Positions 23,857 through 32,782 of a stretch of 34,605 nt of DNA are shown here, piece by piece (position 1 is the first letter of the stretch; every line of letters begins with the position of its first letter). The DNA comes from Opitutales bacterium (lineage in GTDB: Bacteria; Verrucomicrobiota; Verrucomicrobiia; Opitutales; UBA953): NCBI GenBank assembly GCA_007280935.1, contig QYQK01000002.1, positions 1 to 34,605 of the forward strand, in the 5' to 3' direction. The notes beneath the pieces are model-generated. The model did no database searches. It was given only the letters and a program-made list of their open reading frames with translations, and was not told the DNA's origin. Position numbers and translations under genes: made by a program.

Positions 23857-25065
23857 ATGCGTTCTTGTCTCTGCTTCTGCCTTCTCAGCGTCGCCCTCGG
23901 TGCGGCGGAATACTTCCCGCCCTCGGACGCCCAAGGCGGCTGGCGCACGCCGAAGGACAAGGCCGAAGCCCGTGCCCTCGCCGGCATCGATCTCGATCGG
24001 CTCGAGCAGGCCTACCATGCGACCGAACGCTCCAACACGGAGAACGGCGGCCTGGTCGTGATCAGTAAAGGCTACCTCGTGCTCGAGAAATATTTCGGAA
24101 AGGCCCACCGCAACGCCAACCCAGACATGGCCTCCACGGGCAAAGCCTTCACGAGCATCGCCTGCGGCGTGATGTTGCAGGAGTTCAAAGCGAAGATTCC
24201 AGAGGGGCTCGACACGAAGGTCTACACAAAGGAATTCCTGCCCGAAGCATTCCCGCTCCGCGACCCCCGCGAAGCCAATATCCGCCTCGGCCACCTTCTT
24301 TGCATGACCTCGGGTCATAACGGAGAAGGTGCCACGCCTTCCGCGGTCGTCCGTGGTACAGCCCAACCGCTCAAATCCGCCAAGGGCCAGGATATCCATG
24401 ACGTGGACGGCTCCTCCTTGCGCACGCCGCTCTGGATCGCTCCAGGCGAAGGTTATTCCTATTCCTCGCCCGCCCCTCATATCGCTTCGATGGTCCTCCG
24501 ACGCGTGACAGGCAAGGAACTGCCGGCCTATATCGACGAGAAGTTCGGCAAGCCGATGGGCTGGGGTCCTTGGGGCTATTGCCTCTACCGCGGCGACGTG
24601 ACGATGGCCCACGCCAATGGCGCCGGATCGATCGCTCTTCGCGCGACCGATGCCGCCCGCTTCGGCTATTGCCTCGCCCAAGGCGGACGCTGGAAAGACC
24701 GGCAGCTTATCCCGTCCGATTACATCAAGCTCTGCCAGCAGACGCTTCCCTATAATCCGCACTTCCCCTTCAGCCTGCAGTTCGAACATAACCAGGCCGG
24801 CCAGATCCTCGGCGCCCCCCGCGACGCCTTTTACAAGACGGGTGCCGGTGGCTTCTGTCTCTACATCGTGCCATCGCTCGACCTGGTGATCTACAAGATG
24901 GGCGGCAAGGATGGTCAGTGGAACCCCGAGCTCACCCGCATCCCGCAGCCCGCGGATAACTTTGGCACACACACGGAACCGGCCCCACCTCCGAAGAACG
25001 GCGCGTACGAGACCTACAGCATCCCTCGCATCCTTGAGATGGTCTGCGAAGCGACGCTCCGCTGA
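23857..25065 (+). CDS. Secreted serine hydrolase, class C beta-lactamase-like
   Basis: 402 residues with a short signal peptide (MRSCLCFCLLSVALGAAE). The penicillin-binding/beta-lactamase-like fold is indicated by GLVVISKGYLVLEKYFG, the catalytic S-x-x-K motif at S93-TG-K96 (MASTGKAFTSIACGV), LGHLLCMTSGHN, the second-motif region GYSYSSPAPHIASMVLRRVTG, MGWGPWGY, and GAGGFCLYIVPSLDLVIYKMG at the end. The Y-x-N position reads Y-S-S, so the second motif is atypical. Such proteins in this phylum are esterases or amidases of unknown substrate; an antibiotic role is unlikely. It converges with the sulfatase at 25070 with a 4-base gap. The start follows CACACCC. A 389-codon antisense open frame is a shadow. 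Confidence 0.88.
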   Translation: MRSCLCFCLLSVALGAAEYFPPSDAQGGWRTPKDKAEARALAGIDLDRLEQAYHATERSNTENGGLVVISKGYLVLEKYFGKAHRNANPDMASTGKAFTSIACGVMLQEFKAKIPEGLDTKVYTKEFLPEAFPLRDPREANIRLGHLLCMTSGHNGEGATPSAVVRGTAQPLKSAKGQDIHDVDGSSLRTPLWIAPGEGYSYSSPAPHIASMVLRRVTGKELPAYIDEKFGKPMGWGPWGYCLYRGDVTMAHANGAGSIALRATDAARFGYCLAQGGRWKDRQLIPSDYIKLCQQTLPYNPHFPFSLQFEHNQAGQILGAPRDAFYKTGAGGFCLYIVPSLDLVIYKMGGKDGQWNPELTRIPQPADNFGTHTEPAPPPKNGAYETYSIPRILEMVCEATLR

Positions 25066-25069
25066 GACC

Positions 25070-26503
25070 TCATTCTGCCTTCTTCTTGCCTTTGCCTTTT
25101 TTAATTACCTTGGCGGCACCATCGTCGCCTTCCTCTCCTCCGCCACTCTTGTGCGGAAGATCGGCGGCATCAGACTTTGGCAGGTATTTCGCCATCTCTG
25201 CTTTTTTCTCCGCCATCTCCGGCTTGCCAGCAAGATTGACGTACTCGAACGGGTCGGACGAATCCTGATACAGCTCTTCGCTGCCATCCGCATAACGGAT
25301 GTAACGCCAGTCCTCCGAGCGCACGGCATGGTTTCCTTTCATCCAAGTGGTCACGGCGGGCAACTTCCAAGCCGCTGCAGGATCTCGCAGTAATGGGGTG
25401 ATATCCGCGCCTTCTAGGTGCGAAGGCAGCGGAATCCCAGCCAAGGTGCAAACGGTAGGATAGATGCACGCGTAATCGACCGGACGCTGACACAAGGTAC
25501 CCGCCGTGGTGACACCAGGCACCCTCCAAATAAAGACCGTTCGCGTCGGCTCTTCCCAAAGCGCAAATTTACGCCAATGTTCCTTTTCGCCTAAACTCCA
25601 ACCGTGGTCGCTCCACAGGCAAATAATCGTGTTATCACGTTCCGGTGATTTCTCCCAAGCGTCAATCAGGCGTCCGACTTCGTAATCACAATACGCAATC
25701 GTCGCCAAATAAGCCTGCACGGCCTCTTTCCAACGTCCGGATTTCAGGATCGCGGCATGATCGCCTTGTGGTTTGGCGATCTTGACCCCCGCCGGCGGAA
25801 CGTCGGCCAAGTCGCCTTCGATATGCGGGGGTAATTGAATCTGATCCAACGGAAACAGGTCGAACCATTTCTTGGGTACGTTCCAAGGCATATGCGGCTT
25901 AACCAAGCCGGCCGCGATGAACCAAGGCTTCTCTTGCTTCTGGGACATTTTTTCGATGCACCAAGTGACGACGGAGTGATCCGGCATATCCTCATCCTTA
26001 CAGACTAACGGAGCAAATTTGATGCCACCGACTCCGTCGTCCTTGGCCTCGGGATGGAGTTTCAGCGGGCCGCCCTTCCCTCCAGCATAGTAGTCGTCGA
26101 AATAGCCTCCGCGATCGCCGGCGCCGTGGTAGATCTTGCCCGCACCGTAGACGGCATAACCGTTCTTCGCCAGATGGCTGTTAAGTAATTTATCTTCACT
26201 GATACCGGGGCGCCAATTCTGGGCGTTATCATAACAGCCGGTGCTGCTCGGCCTTAATCCCGACATTAGCGAGGCTCGGGACGGATTACAGGAAGGCGCG
26301 GTGCAATAGGCCTTAGTGAAACCCACGCCCAGCTTGGCGAGACGATCGATATTCGGCGTCCTAGTCTGTGCATTTCTGCCCAAGAAGCCAACCCAATGAT
26401 TCAGGTCATCGATAGGGATGAAAAGAATGTTCGGCTTCTTCGACGCATCGGCGCTCATCAAGGCCATCGGGCAGAGGCATAACCAAAATAACAGGGGGCG
26501 CAT
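25070..26503 (-). CDS. Secreted sulfatase, iduronate-2-sulfatase-like
   Basis: 477 residues with a signal peptide (MRPLLFWLCLCPMALMSADA). Metal-site segment NILFIPIDDLNHWVG; formylglycine signature C72 in SCNPSRASLMSGLRPSSTG; GKIYHGAG near 140; C-terminal metal site LWSDHGWSLGEKEHWRKF near 305. The IDDLNHW, CNPSRASLMSG and LGEKEHWRK strings are those of the iduronate-2-sulfatase-like group, which is typically exolytic on sulfated sugars or uronic acids. The tail is Lys-rich (KVIKKGKGKKKAE). It starts 158 bases from the divergent sulfatase at 26662. Activation needs a formylglycine-generating enzyme not present in this window. Confidence 0.93.
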   Translation of the reverse strand: MRPLLFWLCLCPMALMSADASKKPNILFIPIDDLNHWVGFLGRNAQTRTPNIDRLAKLGVGFTKAYCTAPSCNPSRASLMSGLRPSSTGCYDNAQNWRPGISEDKLLNSHLAKNGYAVYGAGKIYHGAGDRGGYFDDYYAGGKGGPLKLHPEAKDDGVGGIKFAPLVCKDEDMPDHSVVTWCIEKMSQKQEKPWFIAAGLVKPHMPWNVPKKWFDLFPLDQIQLPPHIEGDLADVPPAGVKIAKPQGDHAAILKSGRWKEAVQAYLATIAYCDYEVGRLIDAWEKSPERDNTIICLWSDHGWSLGEKEHWRKFALWEEPTRTVFIWRVPGVTTAGTLCQRPVDYACIYPTVCTLAGIPLPSHLEGADITPLLRDPAAAWKLPAVTTWMKGNHAVRSEDWRYIRYADGSEELYQDSSDPFEYVNLAGKPEMAEKKAEMAKYLPKSDAADLPHKSGGGEEGDDGAAKVIKKGKGKKKAE

Positions 26504-26636
26504 CAGGCCAATCTGTCTTTGTATTCAGGGCTATCAAGTGAGATTTCCTCCGAACGTACCGCCTAAAGCTATCTCGCCTAGGTGCGTTTGAAGATGATTG
26601 TGCTGCGGTTGACGGTATCACTAAAGGTTGTGCGGT

Positions 26637-26648
26637 CCTGATATCAGG
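26637..26648. promoter_or_regulatory. 12-bp perfect palindrome upstream of a sulfatase start
   Basis: CCTGAT-ATCAGG is a perfect palindrome ending 13 bases before ATG 26662. It could be an operator half-overlapping the leader, but 12-base palindromes also occur by chance. The remaining bases of the divergent gap 26504-26661 show TTGACG at 26609-26614 without a convincing -10 box. Confidence 0.3.
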
Positions 26649-26661
26649 CTTAACTGACATC

Positions 26662-28296
26662 ATGTTACCCCGCATCTTTGGTCTGGTTGCTTTCTTGGGC
26701 GCTCTGGTCACTGGCTTCGCCGCCGAACCTGCCCGGCCCAACGTACTGGTAATCCTGCTCGACGACGTCGGCTTCTCCGACATCGGCTGTTACGGCAGCG
26801 AAATCCCGACGCCCAACCTCGACGCTTTGGCTACCCACGGGGTTCGCTTTACGCAATTCTACAATACCGCACGCTGTAGCACGAGCCGTGCCTCGCTGCT
26901 CACCGGCCTCTACTCCCACCAAGCGGGTATGGGCTGGCTCGATGGCATGGTTAAACCCGAATCCCTCGGCACGCACGGCAGACTCCATGACCGATGCGTG
27001 ACCATGGCCGAAGTCCTGGGTTCGGCCGGCTATCACACTTCCATGGTCGGCAAGTGGCATCTTGGTCAACAAAACGGTACAACTCCTTGGAACCGCGGTT
27101 TTCAACGCACGGCGACCACGCAGTTCGGTGAACTTTATTTTCCCGTCGAACGCAGTGCGGAACCCTGCAAATACGTTTACCTTGACGGACGCAAGGTACC
27201 CTCCCATTCGCCCGAAGTCGGCACCGGCAATTGGTATGCGACGTCGATGTTCACCGATTGGGCTTTGAAATTCGTCGACGATGCCAAGGAGAAACAAAAG
27301 CCTTTCTTCCTCTACTTCGCCCACGGCGCCGCCCACTTCCCGCTGAAAGCGCCCGCCGACCTCATCGCTAAATATCGCGGCAAATATAAAGCGGGCTGGG
27401 ATAAGCTACGCGAAGTACGCTATGCCAAACAAATGGAACTCGGCATCATCGACCCTAAATGGCCGATGTCACCCCGCCCCGAAGAAGTCAAAGCCTGGGA
27501 TAGCCTTACCGCCGAAGAACAAGATCGCTTCGATAACATCATGGCCGTCTATGCCGCGATGATCGACGGGATCGACCAAAGTGTCGGACGCATGGTAGCC
27601 GGATTGAAAGAACGCGGCATGCTGGATAACACCCTGATTCTCTTCATGTGCGACAACGGCGGCAACGCCGAAGGCGGACCCAATGGCGTCACGCAAGGTG
27701 AAGTGATCGGCAGTCCCGACTCCCATGTGCTCCTCGGTATGAGCTGGGCTACCTTAAATAATACGCCGCTGCGCCGCTATAAGCACTTCACCCACGAAGG
27801 CGGCGTAAGCTCTCCCTTCATCGCCCATTGGCCCGCCGGCATCCCGGCCGCCCGCATGGGACAGATTGAAAATCAGCCGGGGCACCTGATCGATGTCATG
27901 ACGACCGTGATGGACGTCACCGGAACCACTTACCCTTCGGAATTCAACCACCATCGCATCCTTCCCGCCGAAGGTGTCAGCCTGCGCCCTGCCTTTCTTG
28001 GCCAGCCACTCCATCGCGTTAAACCGATCTTCTGGGAACACGAAGGCAATCGCGCCGTGCGCAGCGGCCCCTGGAAAGCCGTGATGAAATTCAAAGGCGA
28101 ATGGGAACTCTATAACATCGAAGAAGACCGAACCGAACTACACAACCTCGCCGGCATCAACAAAGCGATCGCCGGCCTGCTGGCCAAACAATGGGAAGAT
28201 TGGGCTGCCAGTTCTTTTGTCGACCCTTGGACGCTTCCGCCCACCAACAACTGGGGAGCGGAACCCATCAGGTTCAGCGGCGGGAAAAAGAAATAA
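26662..28296 (+). CDS. Secreted arylsulfatase-type sulfatase with CSTSR active-site motif
   Basis: 544 residues with a signal peptide (MLPRIFGLVAFLGALVTGFAAE). Segment NVLVILLDDVGFSDIGCYG carries metal ligands; the formylglycine signature reads C72-S-T-S-R76 (ARCSTSRASLLTGLYSHQAG) instead of the usual C-x-P-x-R. Downstream, KWHLGQ near 133 and CDNGGNAEGGP near 330 are standard. NTARC-x-x-x-R and LTGLYSHQAG place it in the arylsulfatase group that commonly reads ARCSPTRAALLTG. The Pro-to-Thr change is tolerated in the broader formylglycine consensus, but conversion should be checked. Mature C-terminus WELYNIEEDRTELHNLA is typical, and the last residues are GGKKK. Substrate unknown. Confidence 0.92.
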   Translation: MLPRIFGLVAFLGALVTGFAAEPARPNVLVILLDDVGFSDIGCYGSEIPTPNLDALATHGVRFTQFYNTARCSTSRASLLTGLYSHQAGMGWLDGMVKPESLGTHGRLHDRCVTMAEVLGSAGYHTSMVGKWHLGQQNGTTPWNRGFQRTATTQFGELYFPVERSAEPCKYVYLDGRKVPSHSPEVGTGNWYATSMFTDWALKFVDDAKEKQKPFFLYFAHGAAHFPLKAPADLIAKYRGKYKAGWDKLREVRYAKQMELGIIDPKWPMSPRPEEVKAWDSLTAEEQDRFDNIMAVYAAMIDGIDQSVGRMVAGLKERGMLDNTLILFMCDNGGNAEGGPNGVTQGEVIGSPDSHVLLGMSWATLNNTPLRRYKHFTHEGGVSSPFIAHWPAGIPAARMGQIENQPGHLIDVMTTVMDVTGTTYPSEFNHHRILPAEGVSLRPAFLGQPLHRVKPIFWEHEGNRAVRSGPWKAVMKFKGEWELYNIEEDRTELHNLAGINKAIAGLLAKQWEDWAASSFVDPWTLPPTNNWGAEPIRFSGGKKK

Positions 28297-28311
28297 GCTC
28301 TGGCGCGCAGG

Positions 28312-31300
28312 CTATTTGACGGCGGTTCGTGGGTTCGGCAGGAAATAAAAATGCCCGTCTTCCGCTCCGCCCAAAAAATCCGGAATGCCGTCACCGTCAA
28401 AGTCGACGACTGTGGGGCTGACGTCATGGCCTTCGATATTCTCCTTCACCAGCGGGCCCATATCCTTGAAGAGCCACTTGCCGTCGCGTTCGCCGACCTG
28501 GCGGAGGAAATTCGCATTGGAAGAATTCAGCAGGATATCGGTTTTGCCGTCGCCATCCCAATCGACGACGCAAAGTTTCCGGCGGCCGCTCTTCCCTGCC
28601 ATCCCTTTGCTCAGCAATAACGGCTTACCGTCTTCGTCGCAGAAGGAGCGCCGAGGCGAAAGTAACACCCGTTTGCCATCTTTCAAAGCCCGCTCGAAGT
28701 AGGCGAGGTAACCTTCCTGATCTAGCATAACAAGATCGGTGAGTCCGTCCTTGTTCCAATCTACGGCGACCGGCGTGGTGCGCCACTGCGTCAGCAAGGC
28801 TTTCCCTTGGGGCTTCATCCAGCCCCACGCCATGGCGGGCTGAGCACCGTCCCATTCCACTTCGATCGGCTGGGCAATGCTAAGTTTCGGCTCCTTACGC
28901 GTACCGATGTTCTTATACCAAACGACCTTACCCAAGATGGAATTGACGATGAGGTCGGGCAGACCGTCACCATCCCAATCGGCAACCGACAGCGTCGTGT
29001 ATCCCCACTTAGCTTCGGCGGGACCTTGGATGCTACCATTACCACCGGCCATGATGCGCAGCGTTTTACCGTCTGCTTGCAACAGCTTAGGGGCCGCGAA
29101 CTTAGGCTTGGCCACGCCGGGTCCGCTCAGGTTTTCAAAGAAAGCGACATACCCCGCCGAATCGCCGCTGATTATATCCATGTCGCCATCTCCGTCCCAA
29201 TCAAAACCCACGGGCGTGGCGAGCGCTCCGAACTTCAAGTCATCCGCTTCTTGCTTGAAATACCGCGGGGGTGAAAAAAGCGGCGTGCGGTCGCTCGTAA
29301 ATTTTCCGGTATTTTCGATATAAGCGACTCGTCCATCTTCATCCCCAACGATGAGATCCGTCTTGCCGTCCTTATTCCAGTCAATCGCCACGGGGGTAAT
29401 CATCTCGAGATCCATCGTCAAAGCCCGTGGAGCGCCAGGAAGCTTCGATGCCTCAAACGTAGCCTTCCATGCCACCGATCGGGTATTCTCCGTGACGCCC
29501 GGCGGCACGGTTAAACGACGCCCTTCGGCATATTTAGGTTCCTTACGGGTTCCGATGTTTTCAAAATAAGTAAAACCATCCAAAAATTCTCCGCAGATTA
29601 GGTCAAGATCTCCGTCGCCGTCAAAATCCGCAAAGCAAGGCGAAGGCCAGCCGAAGGTCTCTAAGGGCTTGCTCCCAGCATTTATCTTGATCGGCGTGGC
29701 ATACTTGGGTTTTTCGTTGGTGCCGATATTACGGATAAGATAAACGAATCCGCGCAATGGACCTTTCGTCCAGATGCCTTTCTCGCTGTAAGCATTGTCC
29801 CAACCGTAATCCGTCCAATCCCCCACGCCGACGATGATGTCCGTCAAGCCGTCGCCATCGAAGTCAACTTGCTTCCACATATTAGCCCGGACTTTATTCG
29901 GATGGATATGCGTAGATAATGTCAACTTACGGCCGTCTTCCAATCCGCTCTTAAGAAAATCAGGGTATTCCATCGCCGGCCCCATGACTTTGGTGACGCC
30001 GTCGACGACGCTGAGCTCGATATTCTGCAAGCCTTTGCTGATACGCTGCGCCGACTTGAAGACCGGCATGGCGTTCTTGGCGGTGTCGACGCCCGACGAA
30101 AATACGTACACGCCGTTCGAAGGCTTGTCGGGACAGTTCACGACGAGGTCGAGCTTTCCGTCGCCATTGAAATCCATCGGTAAAGGCCAAGCCCAGAGTC
30201 CGACGCCTAGATCCACGACAAGTCCGGGGTTATTATATTTGAGCCTCTGCAAACCGGAAGCGACGGGTGGTGATGCGAGTTCGACGGCATGGGCGTAGAA
30301 AACGATCTGGTCGTACTCCTCCTTATGATTGCCGAAACCCTTGCGCAAAGGCGTGCGCAAAGCGTTCGTGCCGCCAGCCTGCATGACATCGGGCCCTTCT
30401 TTCGCCAAGAGTTCAGCGCCCTTGCTGCCGGGCCGCACAATCGCGATGTGGCCGGATTTCTGCGGATCGGGATTCTTAAGCGTGGCGAGGACGAGGCGTC
30501 CCTCGTTCGCTTGCTGTTGCGCAGCAGTGCCGTCCTTCAAGACGACCCATCCCGCTTTCTTGCCGGCATCCGATGCCAACCAATCGAACTGCGCATTGGC
30601 GAGTAATACCACGCCATGCTCCGGCGGACGCAGGACATACATTCCAAACCGTTCGGTCGCTGCGGCCACAAACTGACTGCAATGTGTATGCTTGCTCTTG
30701 GCATCTTTGATCGGCTGGCCAGTCGGTAAGCCGGTCTGCCAATCGACGACCGCCCCAGGCAACCAATACTTATCAACCTCCATGGCTTCGAGGCGCTTCC
30801 AAAGCTCTTCGGTTGGCCCCTTGGGTCGCGCAACCCAGCGCACGGCCTTCTCGACTAAAGGCTCTAGTCCGGCTGTCTGCTCCGGATGCGGACTGGACGT
30901 GAAAACGCGTCCGAGCCCGAAGGTACTGCGGACCATGGCAGGTGCCTTCACCATCACGCCGACGGGAGTATCATTCTCCGCCAACTCGGTTTGAAAACGG
31001 AGGAGGGTCTCAAATGCTGGCAGGTCCTTACGGACATCAGGCTTAATGATGGGACCATTGGCATAACGAATACCGCGATTGGAAATCGTCTCCCCGAAAG
31101 CTATCCCATCAATTTTAACCTCACCCTGTCCGCGCCGCCACTTCGACGACACAGTCTTGGCATTGAGCACACCGATGCCCCATTCGAAACCACTGCATGC
31201 GAGGTAAGCACCGGCACAGATCCCGACATAGCCTCCACCGTTTCGTACAAATTCACGCACCTGAGCGCGACCTACTTCGGTAAGTCCATCGGCTTCTGCG

Positions 31301-31548
31301 CTTCCGCTTCCGCCCGTAAACATGACCAAATCATAACCTTTAAGTCCATCCAGTGCGGCGAAATCAGTGCCTTTTAATCGGGTAAGTTTGATGTCAGGCG
31401 TCTTACTGAAAATGGCTTCAACCGAGGGAATACCCTTACCGGTCGCCCCTTTGTCATCATAGAGGGCGACCTTGATGACTTGCGATTCAGCCGCCCATGA
31501 CGAGACGACAAAGGTCAGGGCCAGAAGAAATGCTTTCATGATAGACAT
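28312..31548 (-). CDS. Glutamine-amidotransferase-like (BPL_N) domain fused to FG-GAP/VCBS repeats, secreted
   Basis: 1078 residues. A signal peptide (MKAFLLALTFVVSSWAAE, from Met1 or Met4) precedes a class I glutamine-amidotransferase-like domain of the BPL_N type at about residues 24-250: VIKVALYDDKG, YDLVMFTGGSGSAEADGL, and the nucleophile elbow GYVGICAGAYLA with C111. A linker domain follows (about 250-420). From about 455 to the end, nine D-x-N/D-x-D-G-type motifs (MDFNGDGKLD, VDFDGDGLTD, ADFDGDGDLD, IDWNKDGKTD, FDWDGDGDMD, ADWDGDGLPD, VDWNKDGLTD, VDWDGDGKTD, VDFDGDGIPD) mark an FG-GAP/VCBS beta-propeller likely to bind calcium. It directly follows the oxidoreductase stop (TAA then ATG, no gap). 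The function is unknown; a periplasmic or surface carbohydrate-associated role fits the neighbours. Confidence 0.88.
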   Translation of the reverse strand: MSIMKAFLLALTFVVSSWAAESQVIKVALYDDKGATGKGIPSVEAIFSKTPDIKLTRLKGTDFAALDGLKGYDLVMFTGGSGSAEADGLTEVGRAQVREFVRNGGGYVGICAGAYLACSGFEWGIGVLNAKTVSSKWRRGQGEVKIDGIAFGETISNRGIRYANGPIIKPDVRKDLPAFETLLRFQTELAENDTPVGVMVKAPAMVRSTFGLGRVFTSSPHPEQTAGLEPLVEKAVRWVARPKGPTEELWKRLEAMEVDKYWLPGAVVDWQTGLPTGQPIKDAKSKHTHCSQFVAAATERFGMYVLRPPEHGVVLLANAQFDWLASDAGKKAGWVVLKDGTAAQQQANEGRLVLATLKNPDPQKSGHIAIVRPGSKGAELLAKEGPDVMQAGGTNALRTPLRKGFGNHKEEYDQIVFYAHAVELASPPVASGLQRLKYNNPGLVVDLGVGLWAWPLPMDFNGDGKLDLVVNCPDKPSNGVYVFSSGVDTAKNAMPVFKSAQRISKGLQNIELSVVDGVTKVMGPAMEYPDFLKSGLEDGRKLTLSTHIHPNKVRANMWKQVDFDGDGLTDIIVGVGDWTDYGWDNAYSEKGIWTKGPLRGFVYLIRNIGTNEKPKYATPIKINAGSKPLETFGWPSPCFADFDGDGDLDLICGEFLDGFTYFENIGTRKEPKYAEGRRLTVPPGVTENTRSVAWKATFEASKLPGAPRALTMDLEMITPVAIDWNKDGKTDLIVGDEDGRVAYIENTGKFTSDRTPLFSPPRYFKQEADDLKFGALATPVGFDWDGDGDMDIISGDSAGYVAFFENLSGPGVAKPKFAAPKLLQADGKTLRIMAGGNGSIQGPAEAKWGYTTLSVADWDGDGLPDLIVNSILGKVVWYKNIGTRKEPKLSIAQPIEVEWDGAQPAMAWGWMKPQGKALLTQWRTTPVAVDWNKDGLTDLVMLDQEGYLAYFERALKDGKRVLLSPRRSFCDEDGKPLLLSKGMAGKSGRRKLCVVDWDGDGKTDILLNSSNANFLRQVGERDGKWLFKDMGPLVKENIEGHDVSPTVVDFDGDGIPDFLGGAEDGHFYFLPNPRTAVK

Positions 31549-32694
31549 TTACAGAGGGTGGTTTCGTGCGATCAGGGGCAACGCAACCTTGGCGCCATCG
31601 GCGGCGAAAGAAGCGAAGACGCCCAAGGTCATCTCAATGGTCTCACGGCCGGCTTCAGGCCCGCAGAGCGGCTCGCGCCCTTCCTTCATGGCCGCAAGCA
31701 GGTCTTTCACGGCCCCGTGGTGGCCACCGTTGATAAGTTTGATATCCGTGATGGGCTCAGGCTGCCCGACCCCGCCGGTGGTCACGGGCGTGCGTTGGCC
31801 GTCGCGCTCCAGGATGACGAGCGGCTCTTCGTCGACTTGCAGGGAAAATACTCCGCGCGTGCCGATGAGTCGTGCGCCGAAGGGCATGCCTTTCGTCCAG
31901 GTACCTTTCTTTGAATCAAAATAAAGGGGGATCCCGCTCTGGGTCTCATAACGGGCATGAATCTCATCGCCGACGAGCAGACCGACGCCTTCGTCGCCCG
32001 GATGGATATCGGCCTTGGTCGCCGGGCGTCCATCAACCAAGACCCTCGCTTCGCATGAAATCGCCGGGCCGGTAAATATCGTCGCGAGGTTGAAACCATG
32101 ACCGCCGAGCACCCAGAGATCCAGCCCACCCCCGCGCTGGTCCTGCTTACCGATGACCCGGACTTCCTTAAGTTCGCCAATTTCACCCGCCGCGATCAGC
32201 TTCCTTACCACGACGAGCACCGGGTGATAACGGTTACGATGCGCGATGGCCAGCCGCACGCCTTTCTCGGCGCAAATTTTCACGATCTCGTCGGCTTCCG
32301 CCAAGGTACGCACGAAAGGCTTTTCGATATAGATGCCTTTCACGCCAGCTTGAATCGCGGCGACAATCATGTCGCGGTGTTCGTGAATATGCCGGGCGCA
32401 GATCGCCACGATGTCGGGCTTGGTCTCGGCCAGCATTTTCCGGTAGTCGGCATAGCCTGGAATATCGCCCAGCAGCTTACGCTCCTTGGCTAGACCTTTC
32501 TCGTCGGCATCGGCCACGCCGACGATCTTCGTGCCAGCGATTTTCAACCAGACGGAGTCCTCCCCGTGTCCGTAGTTACCTTGACCGGTATGACCGATGA
32601 CGCCGACGGACAGTACGTGCGAAGGGTTCTGTCCGCGCAGCAAGCTGGAGGATAAGGCCAAAGCGGAAGTAAGCAGGAAATCACGGCGCTTCAT
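31549..32694 (-). CDS. Gfo/Idh/MocA family oxidoreductase, Tat-exported
   Basis: 381 residues. Tat signal MKRRDFLLTSALALSSSLLRG. A Rossmann fold begins at VLSVGVIGHTGQGNYGHG, a glycine-rich NAD(P) loop variant; NAD-binding residues continue at GVADADEKG. The family lysine is in IYIEKPF (E124-K125-P126), with KGVRLAIAHRNRYHP following. The C-terminal substrate domain contains KQDQRGGGLDLWVLGGHGFNLA and ends LPLIARNHPL. Exported members of this family oxidise sugars or glycosides, in some systems forming 3-keto-glycosides. Start ATG 32694 has no clear Shine-Dalgarno. It is the gene immediately upstream of the amidotransferase-like/FG-GAP gene, with adjoining stop and start codons, so co-expression is very likely. 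Confidence 0.93.
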   Translation of the reverse strand: MKRRDFLLTSALALSSSLLRGQNPSHVLSVGVIGHTGQGNYGHGEDSVWLKIAGTKIVGVADADEKGLAKERKLLGDIPGYADYRKMLAETKPDIVAICARHIHEHRDMIVAAIQAGVKGIYIEKPFVRTLAEADEIVKICAEKGVRLAIAHRNRYHPVLVVVRKLIAAGEIGELKEVRVIGKQDQRGGGLDLWVLGGHGFNLATIFTGPAISCEARVLVDGRPATKADIHPGDEGVGLLVGDEIHARYETQSGIPLYFDSKKGTWTKGMPFGARLIGTRGVFSLQVDEEPLVILERDGQRTPVTTGGVGQPEPITDIKLINGGHHGAVKDLLAAMKEGREPLCGPEAGRETIEMTLGVFASFAADGAKVALPLIARNHPL

Positions 32695-32782
32695 GAGATT
32701 GGGGGCGAGGAGGATTTCTGTCTCATATCATTAATCTAGCAACCGGATACCGTCTCAACCGTAACCATAATCGACGAGATGA

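Noticed and set aside
23803-24972. 389-codon open frame antisense to the serine hydrolase
   Set aside because: Same reason: a shadow of the sense gene, with no signal peptide or recognisable domain, while the sense strand has the S-x-x-K hydrolase signatures.
26504-26661. Sigma-70 promoter at TTGACG 26609-26614
   Set aside because: No -10-like hexamer occurs at the proper distance, so I did not annotate it as a promoter.
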